A stretch of DNA of 64,000 nucleotides from Helicoverpa zea (lineage: Eukaryota; Arthropoda; Insecta; Lepidoptera; Noctuidae). The DNA lies in contig NC_061459.1 of NCBI RefSeq assembly GCF_022581195.2, positions 6,014,001 to 6,078,000 of the forward strand. Direction: 5' to 3'. Of the stretch, positions 11,252 through 20,238 are shown piece by piece. Numbering within the stretch: position 1 is the stretch's first letter; each line of letters opens with the position of its first letter. Under the pieces are notes generated by a model. It had not been told where the DNA came from. It made no database searches and saw nothing but the letters and a program-made list of their open reading frames with translations. The position numbers and the translations under genes are program-made.

Positions 11252-11579
11252 AAAAAACTTAATTATTGCACGAGCGTTGTTTACTTGCGTCTTGTAATTT
11301 CAGTCGTGACGTCACAAGTGACGACATGACACTGACAAGCGTTTTCGCGCCTGATTCAAAGTGGACAGAGAAAAATGCAATTATTTGATAAAAAAACTTC
11401 GCATTTTCTTAAAATTAATAATTTTTCATATAAAATAGACGTATACCTACATCATACAAAGGAATTTAAAATTTTGTCATCATGCCTATTTGACAATGCG
11501 CCATCTTTCTCTAAATTGGCCCCGAACTACCTACATAGCTATAGCTATAAAAATATTATAATTATGCATCATATTCATA

Positions 11580-11669
11580 ACATTTTCTATTAGGGTAAGT
11601 AGCACCATATAACTATAACATTGGTTATCGTTATAGTTACATGGTGCTATTTACCCTAATAGAAAATGT
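11580..11669. repeat. Near-perfect 40-bp palindrome with 10-nt loop
   Basis: The arms 11580-11619 and 11630-11669 are complementary except for about two positions (arm core CATTTTCTATTAGGGTAA). The loop is ATTGGTTATC. The RNA or single-stranded DNA would form a long hairpin. It lies within the composite hAT insertion and may be a minimal foldback element. Confidence 0.8.
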
Positions 11670-12178
11670 CATCGTTAATATAGTAAAAGGTCGAAGGAAA
11701 ACAAATAATTATTATATATTACTTTTTATTTACGCGTGTATGCGGAATGCAAAAAACCGCCATATTGATATTATTATGATCGGTTTTGTTAAGTTACTTG
11801 GAATACTAACACCAGGTCTTTTTAGATGAAATTTGATATTTGTGCTTTTTTAAACCGTATTTAATTTATTCGCCTATTTTATCTTTTTTTAAAGTGTCTA
11901 ATATTTTCCTCATACTTTTCTCTAATTAATATTGCATAAATAATTTTATATTAACAAACAAAATCGATTATAGTGTAGTGCCATCTGTTGGTAATTTAAG
12001 GTATCTTTTAGATAGTAAATAGTTTCCGGGCCAAATAAAAGGTGGCGACTCTTCGTTTACTTAGCTGTCAAAATGTACGGAGTGTCCCCCCCCTGCTAAG
12101 AACACTCGCCCGTAAAACACCTGTAATACAAAAAAAAATACTAAATTGAAATCGGTTCATTCGTTCGGGTGCTATGAT

Positions 12179-12600
12179 CAGTGGCGGCGTAGCATCTTGT
12201 GGCACCCGGGGCGGACTACCTATAAAACACCCCCCCAAGAAAAACGACAAAATATAATCACGGACTAAAATTGTAATTGAAGTACTTAAAAATCGTGTAG
12301 AAATCATTCATGGTGCTAGGACACAAAAGTACCCAAACGAGTGTGAAAAAAATACCACTGCAGAAAGAAGAAAGCCGCGAGCGTAGCGAGCGCGAAATTT
12401 TGATTTTTGGGACGCAGTGATACCTAAAGAAATTAGAGAAAGGGCACTGTCAAGTGAAAGGCGCGAGCGCAGCGAGCGCGAGCTTTTTGAGTCACACAAA
12501 AATACTCAAACAAGTTTAAATAAAAAAAAAACCAGTGTAACCTGAAAAAAATGCGAGCGCAGCGAGCGCGAAATTTTTCGAGTTCTGGGATACAAAAGTC
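12179..12600. repeat. Fragment of a CAGTGGCGGCGTAGC-type element with GCGAGCG subrepeats
   Basis: A second CAGTGGCGGCG-type end appears at 12179. It is followed by three degenerate copies of a GC-rich motif (AGCGAGCGCGAAATTTT and variants at about 12380, 12468 and 12556) linked by A-rich text with 'cacaaaagtaccc'. The same subrepeats, in the opposite orientation, make the tandem array at 51022-51320, so the two insertions share ancestry. Confidence 0.6.
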
Positions 12601-13295
12601 CTCCACCTCCTAAAAGCTTAGAAATTGTCAGCGTAGAGCGTCAGTTATTTTTGCTACTTCGGTGCTTTAACTCTTTTTTGCTCGCGGTTTTTTATATTAT
12701 TTTTATTGAAACGCTATTGGAATAGGTATTTTCAAATTCATGATCACATAAGCCTAAGTATGTAGTACAGTGCGTTTATCGATCGTATATATGGATTGTG
12801 TACTCGTAATTATATTTAAAAAAAAAAACTTAAAAAAAATAGCTAAATTTGCCGCCCCTCTAAATCTGCCGCCCTAGGCACTGGCCTACTTGGCCTATTG
12901 GTAAATCCGCCACTGGGTACGATGTAGTAATTATTACTCAAGTTAGAGTTTAGCTACTTCAAAACTTTAAGAATGTGTACTTCATTTTGTCAAGCAATTC
13001 ATGAACTCTACATTGTGTGGCAGTTTTGGATGTTTGTATGTGTATAGCCGTATAGCCAGTTTGGCTTTGACTGTACCAGTAAGCATTGGAAGTAAAATGC
13101 CCCCATGGTAATGGTCTGTGGCTAATAACGGAAGCAGTTCCCCCAGGCTGTGAGATGCAGCTAAGTACAATCTGTACAATTTACATCACAGTCTCTCAAA
13201 TCTGGTTATTAAAATAATATCTGTGCTTTTACATACTTTTAATTAACAACTAAAACATAAATATTGAAATATTGTTGCTTAATTAATACATCTAT

Positions 13296-14750
13296 TTATT
13301 GATCATTTTCAAAATCAGCAGGATTCTTGCGTGCTAGACGAGTATGTTCTCGTTCAGTTCCCTCGTAGACTAAGTAACCAATGATGAAGGCTGAAAAAAG
13401 GAAATAAATTTATATATCATGTTGCACAATTTAAAAATAATGTTATAACCTAACAATGATCTAAGAGGGAGGCCTATGTTCAGCAGTGGACGTCCTATGG
13501 CTGAGATGATGATGATGAACCTAACAAAAGGACAATGGGCGATTCCGGTCCAAATGTCCACCACGAACGAGACCTATATGGCTAGATAGCCCGTTAAATA
13601 TGGAACATTTTTTGTCATGAAAGTAAAAAAAATATAACGCCAGAAAAAAGTTATAGCAAAATCAAATAAAACATTTTATAGATTTTTTCAATTTCATTTT
13701 TTCAATTACTTTTCGTGATGTTCGATTATCGTACTTTCTTTAACTTCTGACAAAAAAGAATTGTTCATTATTAGAGAGAAGACACTACCCACCAGTTACA
13801 TCGAACTTTCTTAGATCCAGGATCCGCTGAGTATATTCAAGCACTTCTGGCGCCTCAATTGGTTAGTGATTCGTACATCCATTGGGCAAAAAAATATGGG
13901 CTGTTTATATGCAAATGTGTCTTACTCATCTTAGTTTTAGATAAAATGCGGAAATGGAAGTGGAATAAAATTAAAAATAATAATGATAACATACAAAAAC
14001 TACCGAAAATTAAGAATACATTTTTGGCTATAACTTTTTTTTGGCATTGTTTTTTTTTTACTTTCTTAGTAAAAGTTACTCTAAATTAAGTGGACTATTT
14101 AATTATATAGGTCTCGTTCGTGGTGGACATTTGGACCAAACTTCATACATTCTTGCCCAATCTCCTTTGCCCTATTGTTTTATAGTATTAGTTGGCAAAA
14201 AGAAATCAGAATGGTTGATTTTAAAAATGCTTAATTCTTTGTATTGATTTCTAGGGTTCTGTAACCAAAAGGGTAAAACGGAGCTCTATTACTACGATTT
14301 TAGATTATTGTCAATGATTTTCAATGTAACTTACTTCAAATCCGAATATTAAGAAACTACTTTTTAGTAACAGGTTTGTAGGGATAACTACACAAACAAC
14401 AAGAGCTTAAGATATTTTGCCACTTCCTTATATTAGGACAGTGATAAAATTCACTAATTGGAGACCTCTAGTTACAATGATGATTACATTACTAAACTTT
14501 GCATGAAACCCATCCCAGATGTTGCATAATTGTCAGACTCAATCAAGCTTTCTGAATATGCACTATATCTTGATCTTATTTAGTTTTAATACTTACGTGG
14601 GGCCCACTTGAATACGCTTTCGCGGAATCTGCGGAATATATTGGGCAATCCAACAGAAACAGCATTAGCGTAAGCACGTTGTTCATGGGGCGATAGCTTG
14701 TAAGTTATCAATCCTCGGATTTTAGCAAGTTCCCCAAAGTGCTTGCCCAT
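13296..14750 (-). CDS. UQCRQ: Cytochrome b-c1 complex subunit 8
   Basis: Small single-membrane-span subunit (QCR8/UQCRQ) of respiratory complex III in the inner mitochondrial membrane. Two exons on the complement, 14597-14750 and 13296-13390, joined GT-AG in phase 1, give 82 residues, the usual size. The protein begins MGKHFGELAKIRGLITYKLS, continues with PHEQRAYANAVSVGLPNIFR and RFRESVFKWAPP, then the membrane segment FIIGYLVYEG, and ends ARKNPADFENDQ. The stop overlaps an AATAAA on the minus strand. The 1.2-kb intron is mostly mobile DNA (13457-13517 and 13526-14168). It is head-to-head with a divergent paralogue at 15358-16351. Confidence 0.93.
13457..13517 (+). mobile_element. Extremely truncated non-LTR insertion with 10-bp target duplication
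   Basis: A 61-bp sequence containing 'ggcctatgttcagcagtgg' and ending in GATGATGATGATG is flanked by AACCTAACAA at 13447-13456 and 13518-13527. This tail is familiar from lepidopteran non-LTR retrotransposons. Only the last bases of the element were copied in. Confidence 0.75.
13526..14168. repeat. Foldback element in UQCRQ intron
   Basis: The inverted arms include a near-perfect 32-bp pair at 13546-13577 and 14107-14138 (core TCCACCACGAACGAGACC), with weaker pairing outward to AAAGGACAATGGGC on the left and its degenerate complement ending at 14168. The outermost 14 bases are the same as those of the foldback element at 53900-54619. Confidence 0.7.
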
Positions 14751-15357
14751 TTTTTTTATTGAATTAATTCACTCTAAACGTTGAATTATATAATCGCTTG
14801 TCTACTACTTACATGCATGCAGTAAGTAAAATACTCAAGTGTCAAAAATGTCAATGAATGACAGTCATGACAATTGACAGATTCAAATAGATAGGATAGA
14901 CTCAAAAACTACTGGACCGATTTTAAATATTCTTTCACCATTAGAAAGCTATATTATCTGCGAGTCTGCGTAACATAGGCTACATTTTATCCCGTTGCGG
15001 GCAGTAGCTCCCACGGGACGCGGGTGGAACCGCGGGAAAACGGCTATATAGTAATGTAATATAAACAAAAAGTTAATCTAATCTAATATTTTAGAATTCA
15101 TTTAAAAAACCGCGGCCGCCTCATCCCACCTGTAGTGATGGTGGGGAGGTTAGATGATGTAAATAGTTCTATCGATACTATTTTTTGCACCACGTTATAT
15201 CGGATTGGCCCGTGATTGACCATTAATCACGTTTTAAAAATAAATGTGAATTGAAATGTCAATTTTTCTATTGTATGACACCATTTTGTTATATTCTCAG
15301 TAATTTTGGTACAATTCTTGCGTTATTGATAATCGTGATTATTTAAATTAATTAAAG
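14751..15357. promoter_or_regulatory. Divergent spacer between the two UQCRQ genes
   Basis: This 607-bp spacer must contain both promoters. About 14890-15055 is a degenerate repeat with 'ctactggaccgatttta' and 'accgcgggaaaacggcta', the 3'-terminal sequence of many lepidopteran Helitrons. So the functional promoter parts are probably the ~140 bp next to UQCRQ and the ~300 bp next to the paralogue. No core motif could be fixed. Confidence 0.45.
14890..15055 (+). repeat. Helitron-like 3' end fragment
   Basis: Contains 'aggctacattttatcccg', 'cccacgggacgcgggtgg' and a GC hairpin before 'aaaacggctatatag'. The canonical CTAG end is mutated. A related piece lies at 25848-25935. Confidence 0.5.
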
Positions 15358-16351
15358 ATGGGGAGAACATTCGGTGATTTAGCTGTAATTCGTGGGATTA
15401 TTTATTATAAAATATCGCCACACGAACAAAAACCTTTTGCTACTGCTTTTGCACATGGAATACCTAACTTTATACCAAGGACTTTAGCAACTATGCCCAC
15501 CTGGTTGCCAGGTAAAATCAAATGGATTTTTATATAAAACTAATGATTTGATTGCTTTTTTGTCTCCATTATCAAACCCGACTCTGTAAAGGCGCAGGCC
15601 CACCGCGGTGCACGGAGAGGCTACGCGCGTGTATTAAGCTGTGCTTTGGAAGAAAATCTATGAGGTTGTGTCCACTGCAACCCACGGAGATTCTAAACAT
15701 GAATTGACGTCATTGATACATGCGTGGCTTGCTTGAATAGGCGGTTACATAGCTCAACGCTATCGACGTGGGTCTACGTTTCCATTGGAGTACACGAAAC
15801 CAAGTAGCCACGTAACCAGTAGAAACGCAACGCAGACCCACGATATCAAACAAATTAATACACGCAGCTAAAATGTGCGCCGCGGTGGGCCAGAGTAAGA
15901 GGGAAAACTCGTTAAGCTGCGAAAATTGAAAACTTCTTTCACTCTTCGGAAGTTACACTATTCTGTTTTTACATTCCTTGTTTTGCCAACCTGCCTCTGT
16001 CTTAGGGTCAATTCCCACTGAAAGAGCAGCGGCCGGCAGCGGCCGTAACGCATCCGCACGGAAAATGTAAGAGCGCGGCGCCGCGCGGCCCGCCGCGCTC
16101 GCACTCAATCCCTTGCAATTACGGCCGCTGCCGGCCGCTGCCGGCCGCTGCTCTTTCAGTGGGAATTGACCCTTAATATTCAAGTCGCGTTTACGATATG
16201 TACAAATACCTACATTTTTTCAGTTTTCATTGTGGGTTACATCACTTATATATCTATTGAAGAAACTTACCGCAGATCGCAAAGAAAGAACCCAAGAGAC
16301 TTTATGTTTGAAACTCCCCCTGAAGAGCAACCTTTATGTCGTCCGAGATAA
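15358..16351 (+). CDS. Divergent paralogue of cytochrome b-c1 subunit 8
   Basis: Two exons, 15358-15511 and 16224-16351, give 93 residues. Exon 1 is 154 nt, exactly as long as UQCRQ exon 1, and the intron interrupts at the same codon in the same phase. Exon 1 reads MGRTFGDLAVIRGIIYYKIS then PHEQKPFATAFAHGIPNF; exon 2 gives VFIVGYITYISIEETYRRSQ then RKNPRDF and an extra C-terminal tail EEQPLCRPR. Similarity to UQCRQ is clear in the N-terminal half and the RKNP-DF motif. The membrane segment is kept. An AATAAA follows 50 nt after the stop. Possibly an alternative, for instance testis-biased, complex III subunit; that is inference. Confidence 0.85.
15595..15893. repeat. Inverted-repeat element in the paralogue's intron
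   Basis: The ends pair: CAGGCCCACCGCGGTGCAC at 15595 and the complement of CTGGCCCACCGCGGCGCAC ending at 15893. The ~300-bp interior is GC-richer than the intron. No target duplication is evident. Confidence 0.6.
16005..16172. repeat. Short palindromic MITE with TTA target duplication
   Basis: A 168-bp element with ~45-bp inverted ends that start GGGTCAATTCCCACTGAAAG and are rich in CGGCCG. TTA flanks it at 16002-16004 and 16173-16175. Almost the whole element can fold back. It sits 50 bp upstream of exon 2 of the UQCRQ paralogue. Confidence 0.85.
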
Positions 16352-16400
16352 AGCAACGATATACCCAGTCATGTTTCTCTTAACGATATTATTATTACCG

Positions 16401-16406
16401 AATAAA
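16401..16406 (+). terminator. Poly(A) signal of the UQCRQ paralogue
   Basis: AATAAA 50 nt after the stop codon at 16351, at a suitable distance for 3' end formation. Confidence 0.6.
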
Positions 16407-16772
16407 ATATTTTTTGTTACTCAGAACTTCTCATTTTCAACCGGCTTCCCCTTAAGTGCTTCTTCCTCCTTAAGGTTGTCTTTGAGAATTAAAAAAAAAA
16501 GAAACTGATGGATGGCATTGTACCTACTACATTTCTTCTTTTTCTCCTTTTATTCCATTTTTATTCACTATTTTTTAAAATTGTTGATAAGTACGTAAGA
16601 TAAATGACGCTCTGTTCCTTGCAGTAACCGTAACAAAATCAACGCCATCTACGCATCAGCTAGGAAAATAATAAAAACAAAATCCCTCATTCCGCATTTT
16701 GTTGTTTTAGATAAAAGTTTTTATCCTTTTCACTATATTTACATGTCAACAATTCGTTCCATTTATCTCAGG

Positions 16773-17154
16773 GGCCCAATTCTCCTAAGTTAATAATGTC
16801 AAAATCTAATAGAAATCGAATTGCAATATGATCGCAATAGCAGTTTTAACCATGTCGGACATTCTGCTACTAATAAAAGACCAATCGTCTTCGATTGATA
16901 TTTGATTGGTGTGCGACTGGTCTGCTATTTTGGTGATTTTGGTCTATACGGTAGTTTGCTGTACAATCATTTGCAATCGTAAATCATTTGCAAACAAAAT
17001 GATTCATTATTGAATGACAGAAAGGGATAAAAACATTTATTTTAAACAAAAAATAGCGGAATGCCACATACGCTTCAATCGTAATCGAGTCGGGATTGGA
17101 TCGCAGTCGAACGTGAATCGAATGGCGCTTAAGTAAAATTAGGAGAATCGGGCC
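16773..17154 (+). repeat. MITE family copy A (GGCCCGATTCTCC ends)
   Basis: A 382-bp full-length copy. The left end is GGCCCAATTCTCCTAA and the right end is the complement of GGCCCGATTCTCCTAA. Shared internal landmarks include 'aatatgatcgcaatagcag', 'tttggtctata', 'aatagcggaatgccacata' and 'aatcgagtcgggat'. No coding capacity. Confidence 0.8.
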
Positions 17155-17483
17155 CAGTGATCGGGCCCCAGGGGCCCGATTCTCCTAAGTTAATAATGTC
17201 AAAATTGAATAGAAATCGAATCGCAATATGATCGCAATAGCAGTTTTAACCATATCGGGCATTCTGCTACTAATATAAGACCAATCGTATTCCAACGACA
17301 TTCGATTGGTTTGCGACTGGTCTGCTGTTTTGGTGATTTTGGTCTATAACGGTAGTTTGCTCTTCAATCATATTGCAATCGTAAATCATATGCAGACAAA
17401 ATGATTCATTATATTATCCAAGTATAAGTGATCTTATTATAGGGAAATATTAAAACTAAGTATCAAAATATTCATCCGCAACA

Positions 17484-18863
17484 CAACGTCGTCGCAAAAT
17501 TTCCAGTTTAAGTCTACCGGCGTTCCTATCCTCGGTCTGCGGCACTAAGGAGTTGACCAGAAAAATTTTAGCCCCTTCACTGGTCGATTCTGAGGTGCCG
17601 TGTCTGACTGATGGCATGAACGCCTGGGGCCCGATTCTCCTAATTTTACTTAAGCAACATACGATTCACGTTCGACTCGATTCGACTGATATCCAATCCC
17701 GACTCGATTACGATTGAAACGTATGTGGCATTTTTTCTTTGAAATAAACGTTTTTATCCTTTTCTGTCATTCAATAATGAATCATTTTGTCTGCAAATGA
17801 TTTACGATTGCAAAATGATTGTACAGCAAACTACCGTATTGACCAAAATCACCAAAATAGCAGACCAATCGCACACCAATCAAATGTCAATCGAATACGA
17901 TTGGTCTTTTATTAGTAGCAGAATGCCTGATATGGTTAAAACTGCTATTGCGATCATATTGCGATTAGATTGCTATTCGATTTTGACATTATTAACTTAG
18001 GAGAATCGGGCCCCTGGAAAGTGGCTTGCCCAAACACAGCCTTCCCTGACAACCCGGCTTCCCAGAGACAGTGGGACGAGCCGCTCTGCAGATTGACGAG
18101 AAATAAACTAATTGAAACATCTGTCAATACTGCTGAGCGTGCCCGCCTACTGGCTGTGGGAGAGTGGGAGTCAGGGTTATGGCTTCACGCACTGCCGTCA
18201 TCCAGCGTTGGGACCATGCTGGGTGACACTACATTCCGGCTCGCTACATGCCTACGCCTCGGCGCTCCCACTGCGGCTCCGCATCGCTGCCAGTGCGGTG
18301 AATCTGTGGACCGCCTTGGGCACCATGGTCTTTCCTGTAGCAAAAGTGCTGGTCGCATGGCACGACACGCCAGCATAAATGACATTATCCGTCGTGCTCT
18401 TGTCACCGCCGGAGTGCCAGCCATTTTAGAACCCAGAGGCTTGGCACGCGACGATGGCAAGAGACCAGACGGGATGTCTATAATGCCTTGGAAGATGGGA
18501 AGGTCTTTGGTGTGGGACGCAACCTGCGTCGACACCCTTGCACCTTCCCACCTTCCCAGTACGGTGAGCTGTGTCGGTGCAGCTGCTGCAGCCGCGGAAA
18601 ACCTCAAGCGGCACAAATATGTAAACCTCACCGGCAATTGCATTTTTGAGCCGTTTGGGGTTGAAACCCTGGGACCATGGGGCCTAAGTGCCCACAGACT
18701 CTTTCGAGAAATTAGTAAGCGATTAGTGGAGTCCACTCGTGACCAAAGGGCTGGCCTATACTTCGGTCAAAGGATATGCATTGCCATCCAGCGTGGCAAT
18801 GCAGCCAGCCTTTTGGGCACGATCCCAGCTGACAGCGATGCGGATGAATATTTTGATACTTAG
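17484..18863 (+). pseudogene. C-terminal part of a non-LTR retrotransposon polyprotein
   Basis: Once MITE C and one copy of its target duplication are ignored, the frame is open for 329 codons (17484-17627 then 18018-18860, stop TAG at 18861). The first part has LSLPAFLSSVCGTKEL, a post-polymerase motif. The second has a Cys-x-Cys...His...Cys knuckle (HRCQCGESVDRLGHHGLSC) and KRPDG followed by SLVWDATCVDTLAPSHL. This C-terminal module is widespread in invertebrate retroelements. The CCHC knuckle and RPD...WDxT arrangement resemble a restriction-like endonuclease region, but that is inference. The reverse transcriptase is missing, so it is a remnant, though without stops or frameshifts. Confidence 0.75.
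17628..18012 (-). repeat. MITE family copy C inside the retrotransposon frame
   Basis: A 385-bp copy in reverse orientation to A and B, with 5-bp flanks CCTGG at 17623-17627 and 18013-18017. Removing it and one CCTGG restores an unbroken codon series (AAC GCC TGG AAA) in the host element. That defines both the element ends (GGCCCGATTCTCC) and the 5-bp duplication. Confidence 0.88.
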
Positions 18864-19152
18864 TTTTAATATTTCCCTATAATAAGATCATTCATTATTG
18901 AATGACAGAAAAGGATAAAAACGTTTATTTCGAATAAAAAATAGCGGAATGCCACATACACTTCAATCGTAATCGAGTCGGGATCGGATCGCAGTCGAAT
19001 GTGAATCGTACGTTGCTTAACTAAAATTAGGAGAATCGGGCCCCTGTTTGAGATTCAATTGATATCCAATTGACACATTACAGTAGCGTTATTGAGTCCC
19101 GAACTCTACGGTCCTAACAAAACAAAGCACAAAACTACTGTAAATAGCAGGG

Positions 19153-20180
19153 GGGGCGATTCTGCTAAGTTAATAATGTCAGAATCGAATCGCAATAGCA
19201 GTTTTAACCATAGCGGGCATTCTGCTACTAATATAAGAGCTCAGCCTCATTGAGACGCCATGGCGACGTCGCTAGCGGCGCAGGCCTGGCATCCAAAGGT
19301 CGCCAATTCGAGTGGCCATGGCGTCTCGGCAGTCAATTGTTTACGTCGTCGCTGAAGAAATCGCACGCTGACTGGCGACTGAGTGAGGGAGGTGCACTTT
19401 ACCGCGCGTACATAAAGCTGGGTACTCACTTATCAGTGTAGCACGTAACGTATCAGATACGGGATCAAGTGAGTACGTAGGCTTGAGCCCGCTGCGAGCC
19501 GCTCGCGCGTGGAGCGCTGTAAGCTCGCAGTCACCCGCCGAGTGGCGGTTTCACTGCGAACACAAAGGCGGCTCGCAGTGTGCTCGTGAGGACTGTGGAC
19601 GAGCCGTACCCACTTGCAGGTTGATACCGTATCTGATACCTTACGTGCTGCACTGCTAAGTGAGTACCCAGCTTTATACTGTGGCAACCGCGGCAACCTC
19701 TCACCAAGCTGCCAGAGTAGCCAGAAGCCGAGTAGGGAACTGTAGCTCGTGGCCACGCTTCCAATTTGGCCACGTTGCCAAACCGTGGCCAAGTGAGTAA
19801 GGGTCGATTTATACTAGCGCAGAGTCGAAGCGCATCGCGCGGCTTCGCTTTAGTTGTAAGAAATAACTGATTGGATACGCAGCCCGCGACGTCGCCATTG
19901 GCTTCCTAATGAGGCAGAGCTCTAAGACCAATCATATTCCAATGATATTCGATTGGTCTTCCATTTGGTCTATACTATACGGTAGTTTGCTCTACAATCA
20001 TATTGCAATCGTAAATCATTTGCAGACAATATGATTCATTAATGGATCACAGAAACTGATGAAAACATTTATTTAAAAGAAAAAATAGAGGAATGCCACA
20101 TACGCTTCAATCGTCGTTATTGGATCTCAGTCGGATGTGAATCGTCTGTCGCGTAAGTAAAAATAAGTAGAATCGCGCCC
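19153..20180 (+). repeat. MITE family copy D, split by another MITE
   Basis: The left part runs to 19236 and the right part resumes at 19923. It shares the family landmarks but is more diverged than copies A-C. The break is caused by the 19237-19922 element. Confidence 0.65.
19237..19922. repeat. MITE with TAA target duplication (GAGCTCNGCCTCATT ends)
   Basis: A 686-bp element nested in MITE D. The left end is GAGCTCAGCCTCATTGAG and the right complement is GAGCTCTGCCTCATTAGG, both running on to 'ATGGCGACGTCGC'. TAA lies at 19234-19236 and 19923-19925. Inside is a further inverted pair starting AAGCTGGGTACTCACTTA (19417 onward, ending about 19675), so elements are stacked at least three deep here. 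Confidence 0.75.
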
Positions 20181-20238
20181 CTGGAATCGAACCCATGCAC
20201 TCAGAGGTTGGTGCTTTACCCACTAACCCACCATGACT
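20181..20238 (-). repeat. tRNA-derived SINE head
   Basis: On the minus strand the sequence reads as a tRNA-like 5' region with an A-box-like TGGGTTAGTGGGTA and a B-box GGTTCGATTCC. This is the head of the tRNA-derived SINE widespread in Lepidoptera; the same family is present more fully at 28903-29323. It is not a tRNA gene: no acceptor stem pairing is evident. Confidence 0.65.

Larger units (their letters stand above)
10519..11493. mobile_element. Possible THAP-bearing element remnant
   Basis: A 16-bp inverted repeat, AATAGGCATGATGACA, occurs at about 10521-10536 and as its complement at about 11476-11491. Between the arms lie a THAP-type zinc-finger exon (minus strand) and a short ORF (plus strand). 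This could be a DNA transposon remnant nested in the hAT insertion; no clear target duplication was found. Confidence 0.4.
7837..12915. mobile_element. hAT-type insertion, composite, with 8-bp target duplication
   Basis: The ends are inverted: CAGTGGCGGATTTAC at 7837 and its complement finishing at 12915, with further similarity (AATTGGCC versus AATAGGCC) inside. GGTACGAT occurs at 7829-7836 and again at 12916-12923. An 8-bp duplication plus a CAGTGGCG end is typical of hAT elements. The span is 5,079 bp but 2.4 kb is the nested DD41D transposon, and other pieces (10519-11493, 12179-12600) suggest more nesting. I see no intact hAT transposase, so it is nonautonomous. Confidence 0.75.
17412..18890 (+). 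mobile_element. Non-LTR retrotransposon fragment flanked by inverted copies of its own 3' end
   Basis: This insertion into MITE B has TTCATTA on both sides. It contains a 5'-truncated retrotransposon reading frame (17484-18863), interrupted by MITE C. The last 52 bp (18839-18890) are repeated perfectly in inverted orientation at 17429-17480. The inverted copy carries 17 more bases outward (17412-17428), so it may hold a longer version of the 3' tail. Such a structure could arise by template switching during target-primed reverse transcription. Confidence 0.65.
17173..19042 (+). repeat. MITE family copy B, split by a 1.5-kb insertion
   Basis: The left part, 17173-17411, and right part, 18891-19042, together make one MITE copy in the same orientation as copy A. 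The break duplicates TTCATTA (17405-17411 and 18891-18897), the target duplication of the insertion 17412-18890. Copy B starts 18 bp after copy A. Confidence 0.75.

Noticed and set aside
17412..17634. Minus-strand reading ending in the same ADEYFDT stop as the plus-strand frame, suggesting a second inverted gene copy
   Set aside because: The plus strand of the same stretch joins in frame to the downstream retrotransposon coding once MITE C is removed, so the coding direction is plus; only the outer 52 bp are inverted.
18185..18736. Minus-strand frame of 183 codons
   Set aside because: Antisense of the retrotransposon C-terminal frame, which has recognisable motifs on the plus strand.
20181..20238. 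tRNA gene
   Set aside because: Only A- and B-box-like promoter elements are present; the acceptor stem does not pair and the same sequence recurs as a SINE head.
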